Shown here piece by piece: positions 52,009 through 60,546 of a stretch of DNA of 64,000 nt; position 1 is the first letter of the stretch, and the number at the start of each line of letters is the position of its first letter. The notes beneath the pieces are model-generated. The model was not told the origin of the DNA and did no database searches. It worked only from the letters and a program-made list of their open reading frames with translations. The position numbers were made by a program, and so were the translations under genes. This DNA comes from Ignavibacteria bacterium UBA2360 (GTDB lineage: Bacteria; Bacteroidota; Ignavibacteria; Tepidaquicellales; OLB5), in NCBI GenBank assembly GCA_002344125.1, contig DDTQ01000006.1:249652-313651 (forward strand), written 5' to 3'.

Positions 52009-53403
52009 CTACTTGCTTAACACTAATTTTTTTGTATCTCTAAAACCCTCATTTGTAACAAGTGAATAGAAATAAATACCGCTTGAAAGTCTTGCAGCGT
52101 CAAAATTGACTTTGTATGAACCCGCAATCTTAAATTCATCAGCAAGCAGCGCAACTTCTCTGCCAACGACATCGTACATTTTTAATGTAACGTAAGTTGA
52201 TTTCGGAATATTATATTCGATCGTTGTTGAAGGATTGAACGGGTTTGGATAATTCTGCTTAAGCGAAAATCCCGCAGGAATGGTTTCATTGCCGGCAAGA
52301 CCTGTGATATTACTGCCGACTTTTATCACGAACAATCCGCCTGACATATCAGACCCGATGATTTTGCCTGATGAAGGGAACATAAAAACTCCCCAGCAGC
52401 CGGCAAACTGAGCAGAGTTGCTCGATGGATATGTATCGTACCAAGCAATTTCTGTTGGTGCCTGCGGATTAGAAATATCCAGTATCCTTATACCTGCAGT
52501 ATAATGAGCAACTACTGCAAGATTATTGTAGATCTCAACATTATGAACAATTGCTGTTGTAATATTAGTTGGCTGCCATGAAGTTACCAAAGTAACATTA
52601 TTAAGGTCTGACTTATTCCAAACCTTAAGTTTACCGTTAGGTGCCGAAGTCTCGTCTGTGGTGTATATAAATCTCCTGTCGTTTGGAATAGCGCAGTTAT
52701 GCGGGAACGGATTGGGATTATTTACCCAACTCCCTATGCTTACGAGATTATCTTTATTTGCCGCGTTAATCACAGAAATTGTTCCCGGCGGATCGTAAAT
52801 ATTACATGCATAAATGGTATCATTTAGTACGCGTGAGTCATGAACATAAAAATTTGACCATGATCCACGCTTAACAGGTGACTGCGGATTGGTAATATCC
52901 AGAATTGTAATTCCGCCCTGATCTGAACCGCCAAAAGTATTATCACCACCATGAAGATAAATATATGGACCTGATTGAGAAATTGAATGTGTTTTGCTGT
53001 AATTTGTGTATGAATAAGTCGCTACAAGGCTTACGGAATCAGGTAAATACTGCAATGCTATTATCTGAAGCCTGCTGTTCGTACCTTCTGAAACAACATA
53101 TGCGTAGCTTGAAAATACTTTCATTTCGCGCCACCCGGATTGAACCCCCGGCACAAAATCGACTTCATGTATATTTGCAGTATCGGTGATATCGTAGAAT
53201 GCTGTTCCTGTGTTACAGCCCAAAATGGCGTACTCTCTGCCGTTCGGTCCGGCATATCCCCACAAGGCGGAATAGCCGTTACCATGATCATCCTTCTGTG
53301 CAAGAAGTGTTGTGTTCTGATTCGGAAGCTGAGAATAAACTGAAACAGATCCGAAGAAAACAAATATTACAAGGACTAAAACAATTCTAAACTTATTTTT
53401 CAT
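52009..53403 (-). CDS. Choice-of-anchor B family secreted protein, T9SS type A (paralogue 2)
   Basis: The 464-residue protein has a signal peptide (MKNKFRIVLVLVIFVFFGSVSVYSQ), a six-bladed LVIVD propeller and a type A sorting domain from QNYPNPFNPSTTIEYNIP to KKLVLSK. It shares NNxTLLAxKDDH, GYAGPNGREYAILGCNTGTAFYDITDTAN, SGPYIYLHGGD and NPFPHNCAIPNDRRFIYTTDET with its neighbours, so the trio arose by duplication. It begins 3 bp after paralogue 1 and ends before a terminator, forming a two-gene unit with it. Confidence 0.87.
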   Translation of the reverse strand: MKNKFRIVLVLVIFVFFGSVSVYSQLPNQNTTLLAQKDDHGNGYSALWGYAGPNGREYAILGCNTGTAFYDITDTANIHEVDFVPGVQSGWREMKVFSSYAYVVSEGTNSRLQIIALQYLPDSVSLVATYSYTNYSKTHSISQSGPYIYLHGGDNTFGGSDQGGITILDITNPQSPVKRGSWSNFYVHDSRVLNDTIYACNIYDPPGTISVINAANKDNLVSIGSWVNNPNPFPHNCAIPNDRRFIYTTDETSAPNGKLKVWNKSDLNNVTLVTSWQPTNITTAIVHNVEIYNNLAVVAHYTAGIRILDISNPQAPTEIAWYDTYPSSNSAQFAGCWGVFMFPSSGKIIGSDMSGGLFVIKVGSNITGLAGNETIPAGFSLKQNYPNPFNPSTTIEYNIPKSTYVTLKMYDVVGREVALLADEFKIAGSYKVNFDAARLSSGIYFYSLVTNEGFRDTKKLVLSK

Positions 53404-53406
53404 TCT

Positions 53407-54807
53407 TTATTTGTTTAAGATCATTTTTTTAGTTTCTGAAAAACCTTTATCCGTGGTTAACGTGTAGAAATAAATTCCGCTTGAAAGCCTGCCGCCATCA
53501 AAACTTATTTTGTGCGCGCCTGCGTTCCTGTACTCATCAGCAAGCAATGCTACCTGTCTTCCGAGGATATCAGTTACTTTTAATGTAACGTGACCTGAGG
53601 CTTTCAGATTGAAATCGATATATGTTGTAGGGTTAAAGGGATTTGGATAATTCTGTTTTAACTCAAATTTCTCAGGAGTTCCATTTTCCGGATCATTAAT
53701 GCCAACCAATGGAATTGTAGGCTTTACTACATAGAGACCGGTCTGTCTGTCAGACCCGATTATTTTGCCTGATGGGAACATATAAACACCCCAGCAGCCA
53801 TTATATGTGTTATTGTTGTTTGATGGGTATGTATCATACCACGCAACTTCTGTTGGTGCAACCGGATTTGATATATTCAGCAGTCTAATTCCCGCTGTGT
53901 AATGAGCAACTAACGCATAGTTGCCGTAAATTTCTACATTGTGTACAATTGAATTCGTTATTCCTGTAGGCTGCCAGTTTGCAACAAATGTAACGTTTGA
54001 TAAATTTGAAATATTCCATATCTTAAGCTTACCCGGGGGTGTAGATGTTTCATCGGTTGTATAGATATAAGTTCTGCCCGGTGTTAAAGCCGCATTATGC
54101 GGAAACGGGTTTGGATTATTAACCCATGAAGCTATTGTTGTTAGATTATCTTTGTTTGAAGCATTAATAACTGTAACAGTTCCCGGTGGATCATAAATAT
54201 TACACGCGTAAATAGTGTCATTTCTAACCCTGCTATCGTGTACGTATTCAGTATTCCAACCCCCTCTTTTAACCGGTGAAATTGGATTAGTGAGATCCAC
54301 AACTGTGACACCCTGACCAAAACTCGAATTACAGCCGTGTAAATATAAATACGGGCCATCCTGAGAAATTGAATGTGTGGTAGTATGTCCGGCCATGTTT
54401 GATGTGCCAACCAGGCTGACCGATGCAGGCAGATTGGCAAGATTAATTATCTGTATTTTGCTGTTATTAGCTTCTGATACTACATAAGCATAATTTGAAA
54501 ATACTTTCATTTCACGCCAGTTGCTTGTTGGTCCGGTAATAAAACCTACTTCAACAATATTCGCAGAATCCGTAACATCAAAAAAAGCAGTGCCCGTTGC
54601 ACAGCCTAATATTGCATATTCCCGCCCGTTTGGAGCCACATAACCCCAAAGCGCTGAATACAGATTACCGCCTGTGCCGGGGTGAGTATTCCTGTTAGCT
54701 AATAAAGTCATATTACTATTGCCAAGCTGAGCGAAAATATTGTTGCCGGAGAGAGCAAATAGTGAGAGCATCAGTAATAAAGCCAGAAAGTATTTCTTCA
54801 ATTTCAT
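53407..54807 (-). CDS. Choice-of-anchor B family secreted protein, T9SS type A (paralogue 1)
   Basis: This is the promoter-proximal member of the triplet, 466 residues, with a signal peptide (MKLKKYFLALLLMLSLFALSGNNIFAQ). The propeller contains GYVAPNGREYAILGCATGTAFFDVTDSAN, VVDLTNPISPVKRGGW, NPFPHNAALTPGRTYIYTTDET and LLNISNPVAPTEVAWYDTYP. The C-terminus runs from QNYPNPFNPTTYIDFNLK to KKMILNK. The closely similar paralogue 2 follows after 3 bp. The upstream 104 bp include a small AT palindrome (GCAATATATTGC) but no clear TAnnTTTG box. Confidence 0.87.
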   Translation of the reverse strand: MKLKKYFLALLLMLSLFALSGNNIFAQLGNSNMTLLANRNTHPGTGGNLYSALWGYVAPNGREYAILGCATGTAFFDVTDSANIVEVGFITGPTSNWREMKVFSNYAYVVSEANNSKIQIINLANLPASVSLVGTSNMAGHTTTHSISQDGPYLYLHGCNSSFGQGVTVVDLTNPISPVKRGGWNTEYVHDSRVRNDTIYACNIYDPPGTVTVINASNKDNLTTIASWVNNPNPFPHNAALTPGRTYIYTTDETSTPPGKLKIWNISNLSNVTFVANWQPTGITNSIVHNVEIYGNYALVAHYTAGIRLLNISNPVAPTEVAWYDTYPSNNNNTYNGCWGVYMFPSGKIIGSDRQTGLYVVKPTIPLVGINDPENGTPEKFELKQNYPNPFNPTTYIDFNLKASGHVTLKVTDILGRQVALLADEYRNAGAHKISFDGGRLSSGIYFYTLTTDKGFSETKKMILNK

Positions 54808-54911
54808 TTTAATGATTATTTTATAAAATTTTTGTTAGAATCAGACGTGATTATAGGAAAATATGTTGTAACAAGCAATATGCAATATATTGCCTATATT
54901 AGTCATATTTA

Positions 54912-56285
54912 CTACTGATTTTTATCGTCTTTTTCGGGATTTTCTATGTTAAATTGCTTAATTTTGGTGTAAAGGTGGCTGCGCTGAATATCAAGCGCTT
55001 CTGCGGTTTTAGAAATGTTCCAGTTATTATCTGTAAGCTTCCTTTCAATAAATATCTTCTCTGATATATCCTGAAAATCACGCAGCGTGCTTTCTGAATT
55101 TATAAGCTTATCCATTTCTGAATTGTATGACCTGTTTTCAGCTTCAATGTTTTTCCTGTCGATAACATCTGAATCCGAAAGTATTATCAGTCTTTCAATT
55201 GTGTTCTTAAGCTCCCTTACATTTCCGGGCCATTTGAGCGAGCTTAAATACTCCAATGCTTTCGGAGTAAATGTTTTTTCAGGCATATCATTTTTAAGTG
55301 TGATCTCTTTCGTGAAGTGGCAAACAAGCTCCGGTATATCTTCTTTCCTGTTCCTTAAAGGCGGTAACACCAGCGTTAATACGTTTAGCCTGTGGAAAAG
55401 ATCTTCCCTGAACCTGCCTTCGGCTATTAGTTCCGTAAGATTGCGGTTAGTTGAAGCAATCACCCTTACATCCACGGGAATGAAATTGCTGCTGCCCAGC
55501 GGCTCAATTTTATTTTCGCCAAGTACGTTAAGCAGTTTCCCCTGTGATTCCATACTAAGATCAGCTATCTCATCAAGGAAAAGCGTTCCCCTATCGGCCA
55601 TTTCAAATCTGCCTATTCGCCTGCCGGGCGAAAATGAAAGATAACCTTCTACACAACCGAACAATTCTACTTCCAGAAGGTCTTTGGGTATAATAGCGCA
55701 GTTCAAATGAATGAAGGGCTTTTCTGCTCTGTCGCTCAGCTTATGTATCTGCTTCGCGGCAAGCTCTTTACCGGTGCCGTTTTCGCCGGTAATCAATACG
55801 CGGCTTGATGTGGAAGCAATTTTACTTACCTGGTCCTTAAGCCTTCTCATTTCATCACTTGCCCCCAGAAACTCAGCTTCGGCATCGAATTTCTGCTTCA
55901 TGCTCTCGTTTTCAGCAAGCAGCTTTTTGTAATTCAAACCATTCTGAATTGTTAATTTCAGTCTTTCAACATCAAAAGGTTTGGAAATGAAATCATATGC
56001 GCCAAGCTTTGTTGTCTGCACGGCTGTTTCTATGTTACCGTGGCCTGATATCATTATTACGATCGACTGCTTGTCGATCTTGCGGAGCTCCTGCAGTACT
56101 TCAATACCATCCATCTTCGGCATCCTGATATCAAGTAAAACCAGGTCAGGCGCGGTTTCTTTGAATTTCTCAATACCGGTGGGGCCGTTAAACGCCCTTT
56201 CGATCCTGAAGCCATCATGCTCAAGTATCATTTTAAGGACATCTACAATGGCCTTATCGTCTTCAATGATCAAAATTGTATTCAT
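54912..56285 (-). CDS. NtrC-family response regulator with degenerate GAFTGA loop
   Basis: Domain order: receiver (ILIIEDDKAIVD, phosphoacceptor in LVLLDIRMPKMDG, lysine in ISKPF), AAA+ ATPase (Walker A GENGTGKELAAK, Walker B GTLFLDEI, arginine finger region RFREDLFHRLNV) and a Fis-type helix-turn-helix (NISKTAEALDIQRSHLYTKI). The loop that normally reads GAFTGA and contacts sigma-54 is EGYLSFSPGRR here, so sigma-54 activation is doubtful. I start it at the ATG at 56285; a TTG two codons earlier is also open. No histidine kinase is adjacent. It lies downstream of CvpA (31 bp). Confidence 0.9.
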   Translation of the reverse strand: MNTILIIEDDKAIVDVLKMILEHDGFRIERAFNGPTGIEKFKETAPDLVLLDIRMPKMDGIEVLQELRKIDKQSIVIMISGHGNIETAVQTTKLGAYDFISKPFDVERLKLTIQNGLNYKKLLAENESMKQKFDAEAEFLGASDEMRRLKDQVSKIASTSSRVLITGENGTGKELAAKQIHKLSDRAEKPFIHLNCAIIPKDLLEVELFGCVEGYLSFSPGRRIGRFEMADRGTLFLDEIADLSMESQGKLLNVLGENKIEPLGSSNFIPVDVRVIASTNRNLTELIAEGRFREDLFHRLNVLTLVLPPLRNRKEDIPELVCHFTKEITLKNDMPEKTFTPKALEYLSSLKWPGNVRELKNTIERLIILSDSDVIDRKNIEAENRSYNSEMDKLINSESTLRDFQDISEKIFIERKLTDNNWNISKTAEALDIQRSHLYTKIKQFNIENPEKDDKNQ

Positions 56286-56315
56286 ATTCAAATTAGTGAA
56301 ACCTGAAGAGAATTT

Positions 56316-56861
56316 TCAGGTTGATTTCTGTTTCGGCGCGCCAGGTTCTTTCTTTTCGGGCATTATATATTCCCTGTACAATTCCTGCAGCCCCGGGAAA
56401 TACTCAAGTATCTTATCAAACAAAGCGGGCGCCACTTTTGTAACAGTTCCGTATAGCAATGAGCTTTCCCTTGTCTCACGGGACGGAATATCAGCCACAG
56501 ATAAGTTGTAAAGCAGCACGCTTGCCACAAGTAATCCCTGGAGGAATCCGATAACTGTACCCAATATCTTATCTATCAAACTTGTACCGGAATTCATATT
56601 GGCTATGAATCTCGCAAGCCATATTGATGCGCCGTAAACAATACCTATAATTACAAGGAAAGCCAGAACGTTAACAAATACCGGGTTTTCTTTGATAACC
56701 CCGGAAAGCAAACCTGCCACAGGTTCATAAAACTTGACGGCAAGAACAAACCCGAGGATTATTCCGGCTATGCCGAGAAGCTTCCTAAGGAAACCTTTTC
56801 GGAATCCGAAGAATGTTGGTAAAGTTACCAGTAAAACAATTATTATATCTAACCAGTTCAA
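56316..56861 (-). CDS. CvpA family membrane protein
   Basis: The family starts M-N-W-L-D-I, and here a TTG at 56861 gives exactly MNWLDIIIVLLVTLP, so I choose it over the GTG nine codons upstream. Four membrane helices are seen: LDIIIVLLVTLPTFF, LLGIAGIILGFVLAV, VNVLAFLVIIGIVYGASIW and ILGTVIGFLQGLLVASVLL, followed by a lysine-rich tail. CvpA proteins influence envelope homeostasis and, in E. coli, colicin V production; the molecular activity is unknown. It lies between the TPR gene (78 bp upstream) and the NtrC-like gene. Confidence 0.85.
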   Translation of the reverse strand: MNWLDIIIVLLVTLPTFFGFRKGFLRKLLGIAGIILGFVLAVKFYEPVAGLLSGVIKENPVFVNVLAFLVIIGIVYGASIWLARFIANMNSGTSLIDKILGTVIGFLQGLLVASVLLYNLSVADIPSRETRESSLLYGTVTKVAPALFDKILEYFPGLQELYREYIMPEKKEPGAPKQKST

Positions 56862-56939
56862 TGTTATGTTTCGGAAATAAAAAAACACAAAGCCTCATTT
56901 CTGAAACTTTGTGTTTGAAAGATCAATTACAGAATTTTA

Positions 56940-57641
56940 TCAGTTCTTGAATTCAGATTCAAATCTTTTTGATTCATTGATGTACTTTGATTTTGGATAT
57001 TGTTCTTTTAATTTAGCAAATACCCTTTTGGCGTTTTCTTTATCACCCGCGTTAGTAAATGAACGTACGGCATAGAACAGGTTTTCCTGATTTATAACTA
57101 CGCTTTTATTTACATTTGCCGCTTTTTCAAAGTACTCGCCGGCCTTTTTCAGATCGCCCTTTGCTTCGTAAACCGCACCCATACCTGAAATACATGAAGA
57201 TTTTATAATGTCATTATCGCCGCCGTAATTATCAAACTGCTTTAACGCATTGTCATAATCTTTCATATTGAAATAACAGTTTCCAAGATACAGCTTGGCG
57301 GTTTCACCGCTTTCGGTGCTGCCGTACTGATCGACAATGCTTGCAAGACCGGTGATATTTGCGGCCGGATCCCCGTTTATAGCTTCGGGATACTTGCCCT
57401 GCTCATACAATGTTATAACCGCTGAAAGTTTTACTTCGGCTTCTTCATTCTTAGCGCTCTTATTGCTGAAATAAAGGAATCCAACAACTACCAGGGCTAT
57501 TAAAACACCAACTCCGATGTAAATCTTTTTCTTATTTTCGTCATTATCAAGCCAGTTCCTGGCTTCAAAATAACCCGTAACAAGTTTATCTTTCTTTAAT
57601 TCTTTATGCGTTATCTTTTTTCGTGCTTTTAATGAAGACAT
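56940..57641 (-). CDS. Membrane-anchored TPR protein (YfgM-like)
   Basis: From the ATG at 57641 (MSSLKARKKITHKELKKDK) the 233-residue protein has a basic cytoplasmic N-terminus, one membrane helix (IYIGVGVLIALVVVGFLYFS) and a periplasmic domain of tetratricopeptide repeats (AKLYLGNCYFNMKDYDNALKQFDNYG, CISGMGAVYEAKGDLKKAGEYFEKAA, AVRSFTNAGDKENAKRVFAKL). Such proteins act as envelope chaperones or scaffolds. A Bacteroidota-type promoter lies about 50 bp upstream. It is the first gene of a unit with CvpA and perhaps the NtrC-like regulator. Confidence 0.83.
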   Translation of the reverse strand: MSSLKARKKITHKELKKDKLVTGYFEARNWLDNDENKKKIYIGVGVLIALVVVGFLYFSNKSAKNEEAEVKLSAVITLYEQGKYPEAINGDPAANITGLASIVDQYGSTESGETAKLYLGNCYFNMKDYDNALKQFDNYGGDNDIIKSSCISGMGAVYEAKGDLKKAGEYFEKAANVNKSVVINQENLFYAVRSFTNAGDKENAKRVFAKLKEQYPKSKYINESKRFESEFKN

Positions 57642-57688
57642 CAAAAAACCTTTCTTAAAAAATGTAGTATTCCTGTGATTACAAACGA

Positions 57689-57720
57689 CAAATATAGGCA
57701 AAAAATAGCAATTATTCAAA
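57689..57720 (-). promoter_or_regulatory. Bacteroidota-type promoter for the TPR-cvpA unit
   Basis: On the minus strand TTTG (57720-57717), a 20-nt spacer and TATATTTG (57696-57689) match the consensus. The predicted transcript has a leader of about 45 nt with AAAGG 8 nt before the ATG. Confidence 0.65.
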
Positions 57721-57763
57721 GAAAATATTACTGTATAATCCTCTGTAACGGCATATTATTACT

Positions 57764-58804
57764 TTACCTGAAAAATGTTCTGGCTACATCGTAGAAATCG
57801 TCGCCAACCAACTTCAGATCTTTTACAGCCTCTTCGATCGGAATATCTATAATTTCTGTTCCGCGAAGCGCAGCCATCCGGCCAAACTTTCCATCTTTAA
57901 CCATTTCAACGGCGTGAACGCCAAACCTGCTGCCCAGTACCCTGTCATAAGCTGTTGGTGAACCGCCTCTCTGTATATGACCAAGTATTGTCGCACGGGT
58001 TTCTACACCGGTTTTCTTTTCAATGATCTCTGCCAACAGGTTAGCTATCCCACCAAGCCTTACATGCCCGAAAGCATCAAGTTTTTGGTCCTGTAATACC
58101 ATCTCGGAATTCTTCTGATCTGATTCGCTTATTTTCGCTCCTTCAGCCACGACTATGATAGAAAATGTTCGGCCGCGTTTTTCCCGGTCATCCATTACCT
58201 TTATGACTTCATCCAGTTTTATTTCTTTTTCAGGTATTAAGATAAGGTCCGCTCCGCCTGCAATGCCTGCGTGCATTGCTATCCAGCCGGCATGCCTGCC
58301 CATTACTTCAATTATCATAGCGCGGTGATGTGATTCCGCGGTCGTATGTATCCTGTCTATGGCATCCATTGCAATATTTACTGCAGTATCAAAACCAAAT
58401 GTGTAATCAGTTCCGTTCAGGTCGTTATCAATGGTTTTCGGAACGCCCACAACTTTAAATCCCGTTTTAGCAAGCTTGTTCGCAACGCCAAGCGTATCCT
58501 CGCCACCGATTGCTATCAGCGCATCAAGACCAAGTTTCTTTGCGTTATCAATCACTTTTTGCTCGCCGCCATCGCTCTTATAGGGATTTGTTCTTGAAGT
58601 ACCAAGAATCGTTCCGCCTTTTTGTAGAATTCCGGAAACCGCGTTCATATCCAGCGGCCTCGTATATATATCCATCAGCCCCTTCCAGCCGTTTTCAATT
58701 CCAATGCATTCCCATCCGTATGTCAGTGATTTCCTGACTATTGCTCTTATTACAGCGTTCAGACCCGGGCAATCTCCCCCGCCGGTCAACATTCCAATTT
58801 TCAT
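57764..58804 (-). CDS. pfkA: 6-phosphofructokinase, probably PPi-dependent
   Basis: This glycolytic enzyme phosphorylates fructose 6-phosphate. The 346-residue protein shows GGGDCPGLNAVIRA, IGGEDTLGVA, VPKTIDNDLNGTDYTFGFDTA and MGRHAGWIA. At the phosphoryl-donor selector positions it has Asp103 (GGEDT) and Lys123 (PKTIDND), equivalent to E. coli residues 104 and 124. ATP enzymes have Gly at both sites; Asp plus Lys is the pattern of pyrophosphate-dependent PFKs such as that of Amycolatopsis methanolica. A PPi enzyme would be reversible. It lies 5 bp after a glycosyltransferase gene. Confidence 0.93.
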   Translation of the reverse strand: MKIGMLTGGGDCPGLNAVIRAIVRKSLTYGWECIGIENGWKGLMDIYTRPLDMNAVSGILQKGGTILGTSRTNPYKSDGGEQKVIDNAKKLGLDALIAIGGEDTLGVANKLAKTGFKVVGVPKTIDNDLNGTDYTFGFDTAVNIAMDAIDRIHTTAESHHRAMIIEVMGRHAGWIAMHAGIAGGADLILIPEKEIKLDEVIKVMDDREKRGRTFSIIVVAEGAKISESDQKNSEMVLQDQKLDAFGHVRLGGIANLLAEIIEKKTGVETRATILGHIQRGGSPTAYDRVLGSRFGVHAVEMVKDGKFGRMAALRGTEIIDIPIEEAVKDLKLVGDDFYDVARTFFR

Positions 58805-58809
58805 TTATT

Positions 58810-60006
58810 TTAGCTCTCCTGTACTTGTAATATATTTAAAAATAATTCTGGTTTTAATGCTTTCCTTATTTCCATGTAAACTTCATCAGATGTGATCTCC
58901 TTCATGCATGTTGGCATATTACAGCCATAGTCGTGTCCAAGGTATAAACAGGGTGAGCAGTATTTACTGCTCTGAATTGTAACTGCCTTCTTGTTGTATG
59001 CGCCCCATTTAACCGGGTTTGTTGGTCCATGCAGTCCGATAGTTCTTGTACCCACGCAAGTACTTACGTGCAATATACCTGTATTGCTGCAAAGCATCAG
59101 CTTTGCTCGCTCTACAAGCGCCGCTGATTGCTCAAGGGTAAAATGACCTGCTGTGTTGATGGAAAAATCCTTTAAAGCCTCATGCAGCGGGTCACATAAA
59201 TACTTCTCAAAATTTGTACCTGTTATGATTATAACTATATTTTTGTCTGAATCATGGAGCCGCTTACCTGTATTGATGTAATTTTCCAGCGCCCACTCCC
59301 TGGGCCTGCCGTTTTCTCCGCATCCCGGATGGAAACATATCACGGTTTTATCCTCAAGGTTGTGTTCTTTCCAGAATTCATCACGGAATTTTCTGTGTTC
59401 AGGCTTAAGGAAAAATTCAAGCTGCAGTTCATCAAAGTCATATTCGCCGCTTACCGGAACGATACCTAAAGGTATCATCAGATCCATAAAATTCTCAACT
59501 TCATGTTTGGTTCTGCTGTGGGCTATCACTGCATCATTAACAACATGCTTCCACTGCCCTTTTGTTCTGAAACCAATTGAATAGTCTCTTCGTGTAAAAA
59601 TTGTTATAAGTGAGTTGATTCTTTCCCATTGACCCGCGTCAATTACTACTTCATACTTGGTCTTGCGCAATTCCTTCACAAATCTGTAAAAATTTACCGG
59701 ATTTTTGAGAAAATCATATACCCTGCAATTAATTATCCTGTCAACATACGGTATTTTCTGAATTACAGATAGGTTTATATCACTGCACATAAAGGTTATT
59801 TTCGCATTTGGGAATGAATTTTTAAGCTTTCTTAAGGTCGGGATAAGCAAAATACCATCGCCAATAGCAGCAAGTTTTATAAATAAAATATTCTGTATAT
59901 CTTCTATAGGTAAGCGTCTTTTTCTCCTTGTGAATAAAGCCAAAAAAAGCACAAGGGGTATCCCTAAATATCTGTCAAAAAACCTGAAGATCTTTTTTCT
60001 ACGCAT
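58810..60006 (-). CDS. Glycosyltransferase family 9 (heptosyltransferase-like)
   Basis: The 398-residue protein matches the ADP-heptose:LPS heptosyltransferase superfamily: N-terminal ILFIKLAAIGDGILLIPTLRKLKNSFPNAKITFMCS, then ICFHPGCGENGRPREWALENY, IIITGTNFEK, MLCSNTGILHVSTCVGTRTIGLHGPTNPVKWGAY. It transfers a sugar to a lipid-linked or LPS core acceptor at the inner-membrane face; the donor and acceptor are not identifiable. A cluster of cysteines near the C-terminus (CSPCLYLGHDYGCNMPTC) is common in this branch. The 6-phosphofructokinase gene follows after 5 bp. Confidence 0.88.
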   Translation of the reverse strand: MRRKKIFRFFDRYLGIPLVLFLALFTRRKRRLPIEDIQNILFIKLAAIGDGILLIPTLRKLKNSFPNAKITFMCSDINLSVIQKIPYVDRIINCRVYDFLKNPVNFYRFVKELRKTKYEVVIDAGQWERINSLITIFTRRDYSIGFRTKGQWKHVVNDAVIAHSRTKHEVENFMDLMIPLGIVPVSGEYDFDELQLEFFLKPEHRKFRDEFWKEHNLEDKTVICFHPGCGENGRPREWALENYINTGKRLHDSDKNIVIIITGTNFEKYLCDPLHEALKDFSINTAGHFTLEQSAALVERAKLMLCSNTGILHVSTCVGTRTIGLHGPTNPVKWGAYNKKAVTIQSSKYCSPCLYLGHDYGCNMPTCMKEITSDEVYMEIRKALKPELFLNILQVQES

Positions 60007-60132
60007 CTGTACTTGAAAGATAATTAAATATATATTTTATATCAATTCAGCTATCTATATTTACAACCTGAAATTCGTTTTTACGTTCCAATAAGCATTT
60101 TTTATTATTATTTTGTAACTAAAAATAACTGA

Positions 60133-60534
60133 ATGATATCTAAACCACAGAAAAACAAGCTGATAAATGCGGCTTTAAAAGTAATTAAGAATTCACATTC
60201 TCCTCATTCCGGTTTTAAAGTAGGTTCCGCGCTGCTCAGCAGCAAAGGAAAGATATATTCGGGAACAAATGTTGAATTTGACGCTTTTACTCTAACGGTC
60301 TGCGCAGAGCGCTCCGCCTTATTCAATGCAATTTCAGGCGGGGAGAAAAAATATTTAGCAATTGCTGTGGCAACAAGTTCAAAAGAATTCATCTATCCCT
60401 GCGGCTTATGCCGGCAGGCATTGGTTGAGTTCAACCCTAATTTAGAAGTGATATTAATTACAAAAGATAAAAAAACTAAGAGCTTTATTTTAAAAGATAT
60501 TATTCCAAATTATTTCAAGTTAAATACAGTATAA
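60133..60534 (+). CDS. cdd: Cytidine deaminase
   Basis: Cytidine deaminase converts cytidine and deoxycytidine to uridine forms for pyrimidine salvage. The 133-residue protein has SPHSGFKVGSALLSSKGKIYSGTNVEFDAF, the catalytic CAERSALF (zinc ligand cysteine and glutamate) and PCGLCRQALVEF (two more zinc ligands). Length matches the tetrameric bacterial form. The thymidine kinase gene follows after 12 bp, making a small nucleoside salvage unit. Confidence 0.95.
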   Translation: MISKPQKNKLINAALKVIKNSHSPHSGFKVGSALLSSKGKIYSGTNVEFDAFTLTVCAERSALFNAISGGEKKYLAIAVATSSKEFIYPCGLCRQALVEFNPNLEVILITKDKKTKSFILKDIIPNYFKLNTV

Positions 60535-60546
60535 AGAAAGTGTAGT

